Shown one piece after another: positions 1 through 10,844 of a stretch of 64,000 nucleotides of DNA. How positions within the stretch are numbered: the first letter of the stretch is position 1; each line of letters starts with the position of its first letter. Origin of the DNA: Brienomyrus brachyistius (Eukaryota; Chordata; Actinopteri; Osteoglossiformes; Mormyridae); NCBI RefSeq assembly GCF_023856365.1, contig NC_064540.1:8098501-8162500 (forward strand), given 5' to 3'. Under the pieces are notes generated by a model. It was not told the DNA's origin. It was given only the letters and a program-made list of their open reading frames with translations, and searched no databases. A program made the position numbers and the translations under genes.

Positions 1-90
1 ATTTCAGGCTACATCCTACTCTCAGTTCCCAGTGAAACCTGACTACAAAATGAGGCATCTGTTATTTCAAGAAGTAAGGTGGCAAATTTA

Positions 91-345
91 CATCCCTTTA
101 AGTATGGCTGGAAACTTCACATCCCTTTAAGTATGGCTGGAAACTTCACATCCCTTTAAGTATGGTTGGAAACTTCACATCCCTTTAAATATGGTTGGAA
201 ACTTCACATCCCTTTAAGTACGACTGGAAACCTCACATCCCTTTAAGTATGCTTGGAAACCTCACATCCCTTTAAGTATGGTTGGAAACCTCACATCACT
301 TTAAGTACGGCTGGAAACTTCACATCCTTTTGAATTTAAGTATGG
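91..345. repeat. 29-bp minisatellite, about 8-9 copies
   Basis: Direct tandem repeat of a unit reading GGAAACTTCACATCCCTTTAA plus GTATGGCT, with scattered substitutions (CTT/CCT, GTATGG/GTACGA) and a degraded last copy. No open frame is preserved across it. Confidence 0.9.
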
Positions 346-603
346 CTGGCATCTTTATATTCCTTTCAGACTGTGTCTACAACAGTCGATAATATACATT
401 ACATGGCCAAAAGTGTCCAGAAACCCTGTCTAATTAGTGGAATTAGATAATTATACCACTTGCATGTCTGACACAGGTGTGTAATTAAGCACACAGCCAA
501 ACACTGGGAGTAGAATATGGCGGGCACATGAAGAGCTCAATATCTTTCACTATAGCACCATCACAGGATGCTACCTTTCCATGATTCAGTTCATCAAATC
601 ACT

Positions 604-1130
604 GTACAGAAAGTCCTCTAAATATGAGCCTTCAAGATGCAAACTTTCAAAGATGCAAATGTGCATGTCCAATAAATTCAAATGATCACTTTTGTCTTTA
701 ATCTTTTAACCAATTTACAAAAAATCTGCATACGTATTCACTATATCAGGGCTAGCCAATCTTATCCACAAAGGGCCAGTGTGTATATGCAGGTTTTTGG
801 GATAACCTATAGGTTAGCTGTTCAAACCCAGGTGTGAGGACTCTTCGGCCAATCAGTCCTCTAATTAGTAATCGAATTAGGGAGTTTCAGCGAAAACCTG
901 CATACACAGCGGCACTTTGCGGATAAGATTGCCCACCTCTGCCCTATACAGTAACGTAGGCTCACACGCTAGCGATAAACAAGATCAACTGACTGAAAAC
1001 AACGAGAAAGATTAACTCTGTAGGGATGTTTTTGATAGGGATTGAGGGTTGGGAATTGGAGCGTCATCAGCTGGACCTGTGAACCTGCTCATGGGACAGA
1101 ACTGGTTTGCATCTTGGGGACTTTCTGTAC
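604..1130. mobile_element. Inverted-repeat insertion inside the Tc1 relic
   Basis: A 13-bp terminal inverted repeat GTACAGAAAGTCC lies at 604-616 and, inverted, at 1118-1130, with further similarity inward (GATGCAAA). The Tc1 sequence resumes right after it. No coding capacity; likely a non-autonomous DNA transposon. It contains a further hAT-like element. Confidence 0.5.
747..941. mobile_element. hAT-like MITE, family copy 1
   Basis: Starts CAGGGCTAGCCAATC and ends, inverted, GATTGCCCACCTCTG, with inner arms reading GCAGGTTTTTGGG and AAAACCTGC. CAGGG-type termini are typical of hAT elements. Flanks CACTATAT and CCCTATAC agree at 6 of 8 positions, compatible with an 8-bp target duplication. 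A related copy is at 28238-28427. Confidence 0.65.
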
Positions 1131-1534
1131 TGCTATATCTGTCCTAGTTAACTGTAATTGAAGTGATGGTGAAGTGGAAATGCCTAGGAGTTCAGTTGTG
1201 ATTTAGTTGAGCCTGGGTACTGAAGCACATAACTGAAGCACATAAAAATCAAACATCTTGTGTTGGACAGCACATTAACTATTTGTCAGGCGCTTAATAA
1301 CATGGATTTCCTTGCCCAAGCAGCCACTCACAAGGCTAAGATATGCAATGCCAAACATCTGAGAGGTGTAAAGCCTGACAACATGGGACTGAAGCAGCAG
1401 ATGCATGTTACCTGCCCTGGAAACGCTGACTGGCCTAAACAGAGGTCTGAGGTACCCGACTGAGTACCTGTGGAATGAACTGGAAGACCAACCACATGCC
1501 AGGCCTGATCACGCAAGATCTGTAACTGAGCTTC

Positions 1535-2435
1535 TTTCCTCCTGTGCCAGCCATACCATTCCCCATGACATCACTGTATAGCTTGGATCATTGACATTGT
1601 CTCCATCAAGGTCGGCCAGGAAACTAGGGGTAATGATAGATATTCTTTGCTATTCTTTACTGATCACATAGCAGATACCTTCTGGTCTTGTAGATTCACT
1701 CTGTGTAACATCAATAAAATAGGTTCTTATTTGTTAAAATATGCGGCCCAGCTTCTAGTCCAGGCACTTGTCATCTCGCAGCTAGACTACTGCAACTAAT
1801 TACTAACCGGGCTATCAATTTTATGCAGATTGCTGAAGATGATTCAAAATGCAGCAGCACACATGATATTCAATCAGCCTAAATGCTCTCACATTACTTC
1901 TTGTCTTCCTTCACAGGCTCCCTATAGGCACTGGCATCAATTTTAAGTCCTTGGTTTTGTATTTCAGAACCGTTAACAGAACAGCACCCGTCTCCATCAA
2001 GTCAAACAGACCTACATCCCATCCCACCCTCTTCAGTCAGCAACCAGCAGTAGCTGGAGATCCCTCCACCACGTGAGAAATCACTCTATTAGTTTCTAGC
2101 GCATGGTTCCTCGGATGTGGAATGAGCTACCCATCCACATCTGGTTATCCGAATCCTTCTCAACCTTCTAGAAATGCCTCAGGACTCATCTGTTGCAGGA
2201 AAAACTACCCTCAAGCCAATAAGCTGCTCTGTCAACTGCAATCTTTGGTATTCTTGTGTATCATGGATGCTCTTACATGTTTGCCCTTGTCCTTTGTTAA
2301 GCATTGTATAGTTGCTGCTCATTGCTTGGATACTCAACCTCAACATATGCCTAGATGGCTCGTTGACAACTGCATCCTTTCAGTATACAATCACACGTCA
2401 TTTTTTTCAAAACAATTGTAAATGGCCAACCTCAG
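1535..2435 (+). mobile_element. Non-LTR retrotransposon fragment (L2/CR1-like)
   Basis: Broken frames from about 1750 resemble the region after the reverse-transcriptase catalytic core: SRLDYCN-like (with stops), KMIQNAAA, and IFNQPK in consecutive order around 1775-1885. It interrupts the Tc1 relic. Heavily mutated, no intact ORF. Confidence 0.6.
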
Positions 2436-3734
2436 TAGGGCTCTTATGACTGAATGGCAATCAATCACACCAACTTGTAACATCTAATGGAAAGCCTTCC
2501 TACAAGGCTAGAGGCTGCTGTACCAAAAAGGAGGGACTAACCTCATACTAATACCCTTGTTTTAAGAATGTGATATTGGACAGGTAGGTTTCTGGATACT
2601 TTTGGCCGTATAGTATACTATAAGAGGCCATTTTATCAAGTCTTGGGGTATTAAAGAACTAAATACTGGCTAAATTTGTTTCATTATGACGTAAATATTT
2701 TTTTCTGCCTACACTTTTCTCTTGCCAGTTATAGTTTCAGTGGTAGTTCAGTCATAGACGAACATGATTTGTCTCTCCAAAGTCATCCTTTCAAATTTTA
2801 TTCCTGTGTATAAAGATCAGTCTCCAGTGATATTGGGCACTTTGACTTCCTTTTGCATCTTTTCAGTTTGTCCCTGTTACTTAAATTACTGCATGTATTT
2901 TTTTCCTCGTGTTGCCATTTTGGATCTATCTATTAACCAAGGTAATTTATTGACTAAAATGGTAATAACTCATTTTTAGGGAAGGTAGCTTATTGCTTAG
3001 GAAAGAGACATTTATCTTATATATTAATATTAATCAAAAATACTTTATTTTCAGGAGAAGTCATAGCTTGAATAAAAAACTATAAATGTTTAAGATTGCA
3101 AATTATGTGCACTGCAAAGGAATAAACATGCGACATAAAATGAAATCTTTAATGTTTCTTCTGCCAGAGTTGTATTGTGTAAACATCAAGAAAGACAGAT
3201 GTGGGACTAGCAGTGCAGTCCAGTAATGCATTTGCTCCACCTTTCGCAAACTGAATGAGACCTCAAGGGAGACCTTTCTAGTTTTATAATATTCAAAGAT
3301 CTGCGTAATGCTTAAAATGTTCACCATGCCAAAATGATAATAGCTTTATATTTGATTTATGATTACGAAATGCTTGCTCCATGGATGACATTTCATTCTG
3401 CTCTGCCACACATGCTTGACACAGAAGCCATCTTTTAAGTGACTTTTTCACAGCACATATTTCAGGACAAGCTTAAACAGTCTTCCCCTAATCAAAGCAC
3501 ACATTATTGCACGTAATTAACTGCATCTTGCAGAAAACTTACATTTTAGCAGCATCTTCACAAACATTTAATTAATTATTAAAGTGCAAATACCTGTATT
3601 AAGGAGCTAAAACAAGTAAAAGGTCCTGTAATGGCATCCAAATCCTAGACATTCTGCAGATTCCATTCCAAATCCTGCCGGTTTACAGTTAATTCAAATG
3701 ATGCAGTGACCATTACCCTGGAGATCTGAGCAGC

Positions 3735-5319
3735 TTAAAGCGGCAGGTCACCCCAAAATCAAAGAATCATATTTTTCAGATATGCTGTAGTGTGCTATTT
3801 ATCCATCGAAATTGTTGTGGTGAGTTACCTAGTTTTGGAAATATTGGCTGCAGAAATCTTCACTTGAATATAATGGGACTGAATGATATTCAAGCTGTGA
3901 CGACTGAAGCGGCAAAAAATATCTTTAAAGAATTCTATAGCAATGTCTCTTACCAGAAATCAAGACTTGGTTACTCAAGATACTTCACAGACCTTATAGT
4001 GAGAAGTTTCATGTGGGAGCTATTTTCTTTCTATCAAACTCCACACACAAACCGTATCACTGCACAGAAGATAGCGCCAGGGCATTTGTGCTCCTGACAG
4101 TGTAACTAGATGTAAACATCAATAACGTGTTGGCTGAGCTCCAACATTAGCTAGCTCAGTGATGCTAGGTGAGCTAGCAGTATCAGTTAGCATCAGCTAC
4201 CAACAATAACAAATAGCAGCAATACTTTCTTATTTAATAATAATAATTGCTTGATACTGTTATCTCACCTAGCACCGCTGACCTAACATTAATGTTTACA
4301 CCCAGTCACATTCTCAGGAGCACAAATGTCCTAGCGCTCAGATAATCAATATTATCCATAAATACTATATTTGTTCCCTATCGATCAATATTATCGATAA
4401 ATACAATAATTTTTGGCTATCATTTTTTTCCAGCTAAAAATGTGCGTGTCAACTGTTTTCGTTGTTAGTTACTAATTCTATTTTCATTGGGCCAAACTAC
4501 GTTATCAAAAACACAGGAAAAATCCTTTTTTCCCCCCTCCAGTTCTGTGATAAGTACACCCCTCCAAAAAGATGAGCACACTGCATATCCACTGCACGCA
4601 CTGCTAAATCCCTAGCAAAGTAAACCTGCTTGTGTTTCTCATCAAAAGTCTAAAGTATAGCTTCTTATCTTATTTTTTTGCGTGAATGTGATCATGATGG
4701 TTATTGTTCTTATTCAATTCCATAATTTAGGCATTATGTTTACGTTTTCTGTACAGTAACGACCACTGCTGCTGTGCAGTTTATTTGGGCTGTGTTTCAT
4801 GCTCCTGTTTCAACAGGGGAAAACAAAAGGTGAAAAGTATGATTTAATTATGTTTTGAGTATTTTTTTGCATTTGTGTCATGAGCTGTAAACACAATAAA
4901 AAATATTGGAAATTAAAGGCTGTACAGCACGGTTTTTAAAGACATTTATAACATGCATTGCTTGGAAACAGAAATACAAAACAGGCTATCATACATATCC
5001 ATTCATTCACTGATTCAAGCAAGTAAAAATGTGGACTGATGGCAGGGAGATGGGATGGAGCAAAAACATAGATTGGCTGGGGGTCCACAAGGACTGGATT
5101 GGAAACACTGATCTAGATATTCTTTGTGGCAATAACTGATAATGCAAATTCAGATACTGCTTCTGCACAGTGATACAGCTGGTGTGTTAAGTTTGGTAGA
5201 TATGCTATATCCTTAGCCAATCTCCATAACTAGACTGCTCTCATCAACAGACTAGATAGATAAATAGCAGGACAGCATATCTGATTTTCTTTTATTTTTG
5301 GGGTGAACTGCCACTTTAA
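3735..5319. mobile_element. TTAA-flanked inverted-repeat DNA transposon, non-autonomous
   Basis: TTAA at 3735-3738 and at 5316-5319 flank inverted ends: AGCGGCAGGTCACCCCAAAA on the left and its near-complement on the right (reverse complement AGTGGCAGTTCACCCCAAAA), with similarity continuing to about 50 bp (GATATGCTG). A TTAA target duplication is typical of piggyBac and Kolobok superfamilies. No transposase is recognisable; a 101-aa frame at 3792-4097 matches nothing I know. An inner palindrome occupies about 4065-4335. Confidence 0.75.
4065..4335. repeat. Internal inverted repeat (about 50-bp arms)
   Basis: Left arm about 4065-4115 (GCATTTGTGCTCCTGA and TGTAAACAT) is repeated inverted at about 4287-4335 (ATGTTTACA and TCAGGAGCACAAATG). 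The loop contains a second partial palindrome built on GCTAGCTCA and TAGGTGAGC motifs. Could be a nested MITE or an internal structural part of the surrounding element. Confidence 0.65.
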
Positions 5320-5500
5320 GCGAGTAAAACCCGAGGGTGGAGTTTATAATACAATCATAAAAAAATACCAGGTTCCCATAGCTTTATAGGTAAGACCAGA
5401 CCTATGACTCGACAAGGCAAAAATGAATGCATTTGACAAATGTAACTAATTTACATAAATGATTACATAATAATAATAATGATAATAATAGTAATAATGA

Positions 5501-6913
5501 TTAGAGATGGCACCATTCCGATATCCACTACCAGTATCAGGCTGAAACCTGCAAATAATGTTAGACTGGATATTGGGGGGACGGGGGGGGGGGATGGGGG
5601 GGATGGGGGGGGGGTAGGATGCTGAGAACCGAATCTGACTCTTCATCAGAGGTAGGTCTAGCCTGAAAAATGCTTGTAGTCTAAAATGCTTGTAGTAAAT
5701 TAGGGAAAGTCAGTTATTCAGTAACTGAACAATTGTCAAATAGGGTCTGGAAATGCAGTAACCCTTTCAAATTTGCGAATTTGACATTCACAGTTTTAGT
5801 TATTCATGAGTTGACCGTGAACAATTAAAACAGGAGCTTGCCAAAAGACTGCAGAATTTCACAGAAGACGTGCAAAGTCACATACTATATAAATACTAGT
5901 GATATATAATATTTGTCAATGTAAGTGCATACTGTGTTTTTAATATTATAATCTTAGCTTGGATATGCCCTGCGTCGGTTTTGGCAACCAGCCTCACTCA
6001 CATGTTAACTGCGTTTGTGACCGTGGAGTCTTGCGTTTCTCAGAGTAACTTTTAAACTTTTAAGTGCCATTTATTTTGCATTTTTAATAGCAAATAAATT
6101 TTTTTTATTTGCATTTTTAGTCCAAAATGTAGTGCCCCCCAGTGTGTACAATAGTAACTTTGCACATACAGAACCATAATTTAGAAGTTTTGTATATTAT
6201 ATAAAAAGGTCTTGTTGGAAAATGACAAAGTAATTTGACATGCATAGTGTGCGGTACTATTTCTCTAGTAAATGGTAATAAATAAACTTCCTATGATTCA
6301 GGTTAGCAGACTGCTATAGGCTGAGGTTAGAGGCACCTGCTACGTATGTAAGGCTAGTGCTAATTTCGTCTTAAAGTCTGAACACCGTAAAATGTACATA
6401 AATTACATCTCTTCAGACTTGCATTTAATTGGTTTATTACCACTTGTTTTTTCATCTGCGCTCCACTATACATTTCGTACTGGAGACTTACGTGCACCTT
6501 TTGACATGAAATAGTTAGTTGGGGTAGTGAAACTACTTAGTGATATTTTTATGTTTGATTTCTCTGTTATATTTATTTCAGCAACAGATTGGAGAATTTT
6601 CACTTTAAGAAATATTTCTGCTCATTTTCATGAAAGTTGTTGCTGAATATAACATGTTAGCAGTGGACGTCCTCCTGTAGCGTAGTGACATAGCTTCTGC
6701 TTGGAAAACATGATCTTCTTATCCTTAGCATACTCAAGCAATGCCAGGATGGCACTAAACACAGACAGTCTACCGTGTTAATTAAAATGCATATCTCATT
6801 TAATGCTTAGTAGTTGATAAAGTGGAGAAATATGAAATATCATTGGTATTGGAATGGGCAGATACTCTAATATCGGAATCAAACTAAAAAATTATATGTT
6901 GTGCCATCTCTAA
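5501..6913. mobile_element. hAT-like element with 13-bp inverted termini
   Basis: TTAGAGATGGCAC at 5501-5513 is perfectly inverted at 6901-6913, and ATTCCGATAT recurs in both subterminal regions. TAGAGATG-type ends with ATCGG-like subterminal repeats are common in fish hAT elements. No transposase frame is recognisable. Flanks are AT microsatellites, so the target duplication cannot be read. A G-run block lies inside at 5573-5616. Confidence 0.6.
5573..5616. repeat. G-rich low-complexity tract with several G-runs
   Basis: Six or more runs of at least four G separated by one or two bases (GACG, GATG, GTAG spacers). Meets the usual pattern for a G-quadruplex-forming sequence on the plus strand. 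Confidence 0.85.
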
Positions 6914-7793
6914 GAATAATAATAACAACAACTATTAGGAAACGAACAAGAAAACCAGCTGAATTTTCAAGAAAGTTGTTAATCCATATAAAACAGTTAT
7001 TTTATTTCACTCCCAGAAAACATTTCTATGAGAAGTCATAAGGTGCCAGACACTGCTATCGTTTACATGCTACACTGCAGGGACAGTACTGGGATTTGGG
7101 GTCACTCAAATGGAAGCATCATCTTTCCATTTTGTTTGGCTTCAGTACAAGTCTTATACAGCTTCAGGCCAGTGGGGAAGCGATTACTATGTAATCAAAG
7201 ACCCATTACCATTCTGTCAAGGCAGAACAAGCTAAACTGCAGTACTTCCGTCACAATGTGGTTGAAATTTCAGTCTTACGGTTCCACTGGCCCCTGCTCT
7301 GTTCTCATCCAAGTAATGTGCACAATCCCTTAAAGGATTCGAGCAGCAGCTGACTTCCCACTGTCTTTATATAATAATCTAGGACTGGAGGACAATTCGG
7401 CCCCATACTTCTGGGGAATTTCTTTCCCTCCGGGAGGTGTAGGAGGCAGGAGTACTTATCGCCTCTCATCAGAATAATGTGCAGCAACAGAAATGGAGAA
7501 GCCAGAAGCGGCAGCTGATGTAACGACACGGCAGGTTGACACAAATTCACACGGCTGTTATGAGAACACTGCACACCTGGGAATATCCACTGTGGTGGCA
7601 AAGAAGTTTTGGGGCAGTGATTCCACTGGAAAGCCTTGATTCTGACCATTAAGTACTGTTGTTGCTACATGTAGTAAGGCCTGCTGGTGCACTGGATCAA
7701 CTCGGTTCCGGTTCATGAGATGGACATTTTACACTCCAGTAACAACATAGCAAAATTGTCAGTAGTCTTGTTGACACTACACATAGTCTGTAA

Positions 7794-7832
<39 letters not shown>

Positions 7833-10172
7833 TCATTCAAATAAATAAATTCATAATTCTACATTTCATTTCACTCATTCATATTCACAGGCTCCCCTAA
7901 CAAAATGCCACAGGAATGTTGTCTTTACAGAAAAACCGAAAGAGACACCATTTCGATCATCACGATTTTAAAAGCAAAACCAAAAAATAAACGTTCCTCT
8001 AGGGCAACAAAAACCATTAAAGGTCCGTATTTAAGGAAGTGCACCCTAAAACATAAAACTGGGAGTCGCTACACTAAAATGGCTAATTTCCAAACAAAGT
8101 GTTTGGCTGCAGGGCAGTAAAGCTCCCTGCTGATTGCTTCTCAGATTCACACTTTCATTAGGTTTGCTGTATGATCCTCAATAACTTTCGCTAAAATAAA
8201 TAACCTGCAGGTGCCTTCATGGGCTCATGGTCAGCACTCTGTTTACTGCCAAACCCTGGACACGCACTCACTCCCACACGCAGTGACACAGCCGCAGCGG
8301 CTGGGCAGGGCAAGTTAAACAAGGAAGAACAGTGAGACCGTGGCATGTAGCCAATCCCGCAGCCCTTGTCCTTTCACTCCACTGACCGAGGCCAATCCAT
8401 ACACTTCAGAGGAAGTCACTGGGAGCAGCATCGGACAGCCGAGCAGGACTGAACACAGGCCAGTTTAATCTTTTTTCTCTAATTTGAAGATCAGAGCACC
8501 ATACAGGCACACTTCGGAACACACACGCACAAGGACATGCAACCACCCGCGACGTTATTGTCTGGCGCTTGATGCGTGTGCCACCATTACAACGTTATTG
8601 CACTTGTTACTGTATTCATCGCCAATTATCCAAAATGGTAGACGGTATTAGGCGTAGATCCACATTAAATACTAGAGTATATCGCCTTCACGCCTGCAAA
8701 TTACTGATAAAGACATTATTAAAAATGTATGCATGTAGAATAAGCCTAATGTCTCAAGAACTATGATGTCAGAGTGTCTATTGGGTTTCCTTCCCTCTTT
8801 TTCTTGTCTTGAACTTGAGTCTGTCCACAGCAGCTGGGAAAAGGAGGAAGGCAGTCCGCCACGAGCCTCGCGGGCACCTAAAACAACACGCTTAGTCTCC
8901 GGTTCTTCCCTTGGTCTGGCAAAGAAGGAGAGAGGGAGAACGGGCAGATGTCAAACCATCATGCATTTCTGAAGGACACCTGCCCTTTAACGAAATACGG
9001 TAACAAGATATGAAATTACAGTCCTGGAAGTTCTGGCAAGTTACTTAAGCAGCTGGGGGGTGTTTTTGTGCCATTAAATGAATGTAAAAGGGCCACAACA
9101 AAGAAGATCCGATGCCCTTCTGGGGTCTGGAAAAAGCGACACGTGGCGGATAAACAAGGAGCAGTGAAGCTGTTTCATTTCATCTGTTGCCACACCATAA
9201 ATCAGTTCGGCACACTTAAGGAGAAAAGGGAGACGGGAGGAATCTTCGCTTGAGGGATTGCATGTGCTCCACAGAGCTGCTTCCTTAACAGCTGTGGCTC
9301 AAGGTCTCTCTCTCTCTCCCTCTGTAACTAGGCCTCTGGTGACAGGCTTTTCTTCACCTAACCCAGCTGGCAATCCTCATTAGATCCTTCAAGGAGAACC
9401 TTAAGGAGAGTAGAGCAAAAGTCATTTTTCTGTGTTTTCAGTCCACCAAGCAGAACTATTTACACTGGCCTCATCTGCCCTTTAAAAGCGCAATTCTCAA
9501 CCCGGCTGTTTTCCTTCTTGCAGTGCTGCTCCGTTGGTACGAATTCACTCGAAATTATTCAAACCAAAATTAAAAAAAAAAAATCACACTTTCATCATCC
9601 CAATTTTTATAAACACACATTCAGTGCAATTGACTATGGGCATGAAATACCAGCAAGCACAGAAAGCCAACAGCTGGTAAATGAACAAGCACCAGAAGAG
9701 TGGAGTGTTAGCTCCCTCTAGTGGTCAGAAAGCACCAACGTACGCATCGCGGAGCTACTGTGAAGGCACGCAGCTTTCAGCTGTCGCTGCTATATCAGTC
9801 TGACAGGAGAGTTCAGTGAAAGGATCACGGTAATTTGTTATATGAATAAAGGTGATGACAGCTAAGTGACTAAATGCAGAACTCTGGAGTGGAGCGATGG
9901 CTTTTCCCTTCCTCAAAAAGCCTCAGCGACAGAACAAATTCGCAGCTGTACCACGGCATGCAATCCACCTCATCCACGCCTTTTTATTTATTTTAAAGGC
10001 TTGTGAAGCAGCAAAACCGTGAAACCAACTCAGTCAGGCTGGAGGTATATTTTATATCTCACGCTTAAACAGAAATTGTATCCTCAGTCGCACTGAAGCT
10101 TCCTGTCTTAAGTGTAAAGTCTTCACATCAAAGTCCAGAATTTGATTACATAATACATACGTAAAAAAGAAG
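6914..10172. other. Gene-free stretch left of cdk16
   Basis: I see no exon with a recognisable protein match on either strand. Open frames here (up to 114 aa at 7305-7649, minus) lack domains, conserved motifs and splice support. The part nearest 10.1 kb could be intergenic or extra 3' UTR of cdk16. Confidence 0.5.
7795..7832. repeat. (AAT)n microsatellite
   Basis: About 12 uninterrupted trinucleotide units. The stretch from 7.0 to 10.7 kb otherwise holds no gene I can recognise. Confidence 0.9.
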
Positions 10173-10178
10173 TTTATT
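10173..10178 (-). terminator. Candidate polyadenylation signal of cdk16
   Basis: AATAAA on the minus strand about 600 bases beyond the tentative cdk16 stop at 10771. The stretch between them is AT-rich and lacks recognisable transposons, as expected of a 3' UTR. Depends on the last exon being right. Confidence 0.3.
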
Positions 10179-10770
10179 TACAAATGGAGATGACAGAAAA
10201 ATAATGCAGCACGCAGAGGCTGCCTTCACACCACTGACCCCGAATCATTATTTTGAGGAACTGCATATTGCACTGGGTTATTTTTTCGGTATCTGATGCA
10301 AGATTGACTCGGCATAAAACAGAATAAAAATTTAGCTTGTCACTATATACTGTAAAATTGAACAGTGGCCAGATGAATTTATATTGATATTTATAGACAG
10401 ATGACAGATAGAATATCAAAATGGAAACATTGCAAAAGGTGAAAAGACATTTAAATCACGCACACCCAGGAAACAGAACAAGAAATGAACAGCTACAGAC
10501 ATATAGTTGGATCAACATGTCCACAAGAACAATGTACTGTATATATAATGTCTAATAAATAATGTATGTCATTATGCAGAGTGTAACGTGCATTTACAAT
10601 GTGTTTGTTTTTTGTTTTTTTTTTGCGGTTGCGTTTCGTTGTTTCGAAGTTACAGAAAAGTGCGACAGCGATAAAACTTCCGTCATTTCTGTGAGCAGTT
10701 AAGGTAAAACCATCGTAATGAAAAATGCCCAGCACACGTGCATAAGCCCAGGAGATGAGGAAGTGTGTGT

Positions 10771-10844
10771 TTACCGGTGTGTGAGAGAGTCACTCAGCTT
10801 GTGGAGGACGTGGATGCGTAGGACGAGCTCCGTGCTTGGGCGCC
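10771..10844 (-). CDS. cdk16: Tentative last coding exon of cdk16
   Basis: The exon at 12314-12391 ends in phase 1 (CCA G|GTGAGC), so at least one more exon is needed. Downstream on the minus strand an AG at 10845-10846 opens a phase-compatible frame that joins as [13 protein letters not shown] and stops with TAA at 10771. The G-R-P at the junction matches the last-exon junction of human CDK16 as I recall it. A second AG six bases upstream would add two residues in the same frame. The polypyrimidine tract is poor, and reading through the donor at 12313 would instead give a tail ending at 12198. Treat as a hypothesis. Confidence 0.45.

Larger units (their letters stand above)
400..2612 (+). 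mobile_element. Decayed Tc1/mariner-like transposon with nested insertions
   Basis: The ends are inverted copies of the fish Tc1-type terminus: ATGGCCAAAAGTGTCC near 402 and, inverted, GGATACTTTTGGCC near 2594-2607. Between them are pieces colinear with a transposase gene of this class (for example AAGTGGAAATGCCTAGGAG near 1170-1190, a CCTGGAAACGCTGACTGGCC region near 1420, and a GGAAAGCCTTCCTACAAGG region near 2490), but frames are broken throughout. The element is split by an inverted-repeat insertion at about 604-1130 and by a retrotransposon fragment at about 1535-2435. Inactive relic. Confidence 0.75.

Noticed and set aside
3792..4097. 101-codon plus frame inside the TTAA-flanked element
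   Set aside because: Does not resemble any transposase and spans one arm of the inner palindrome; probably chance.
7305..7649. 114-codon minus frame
   Set aside because: No domain, no homology I recognise, no supporting splice or start context.
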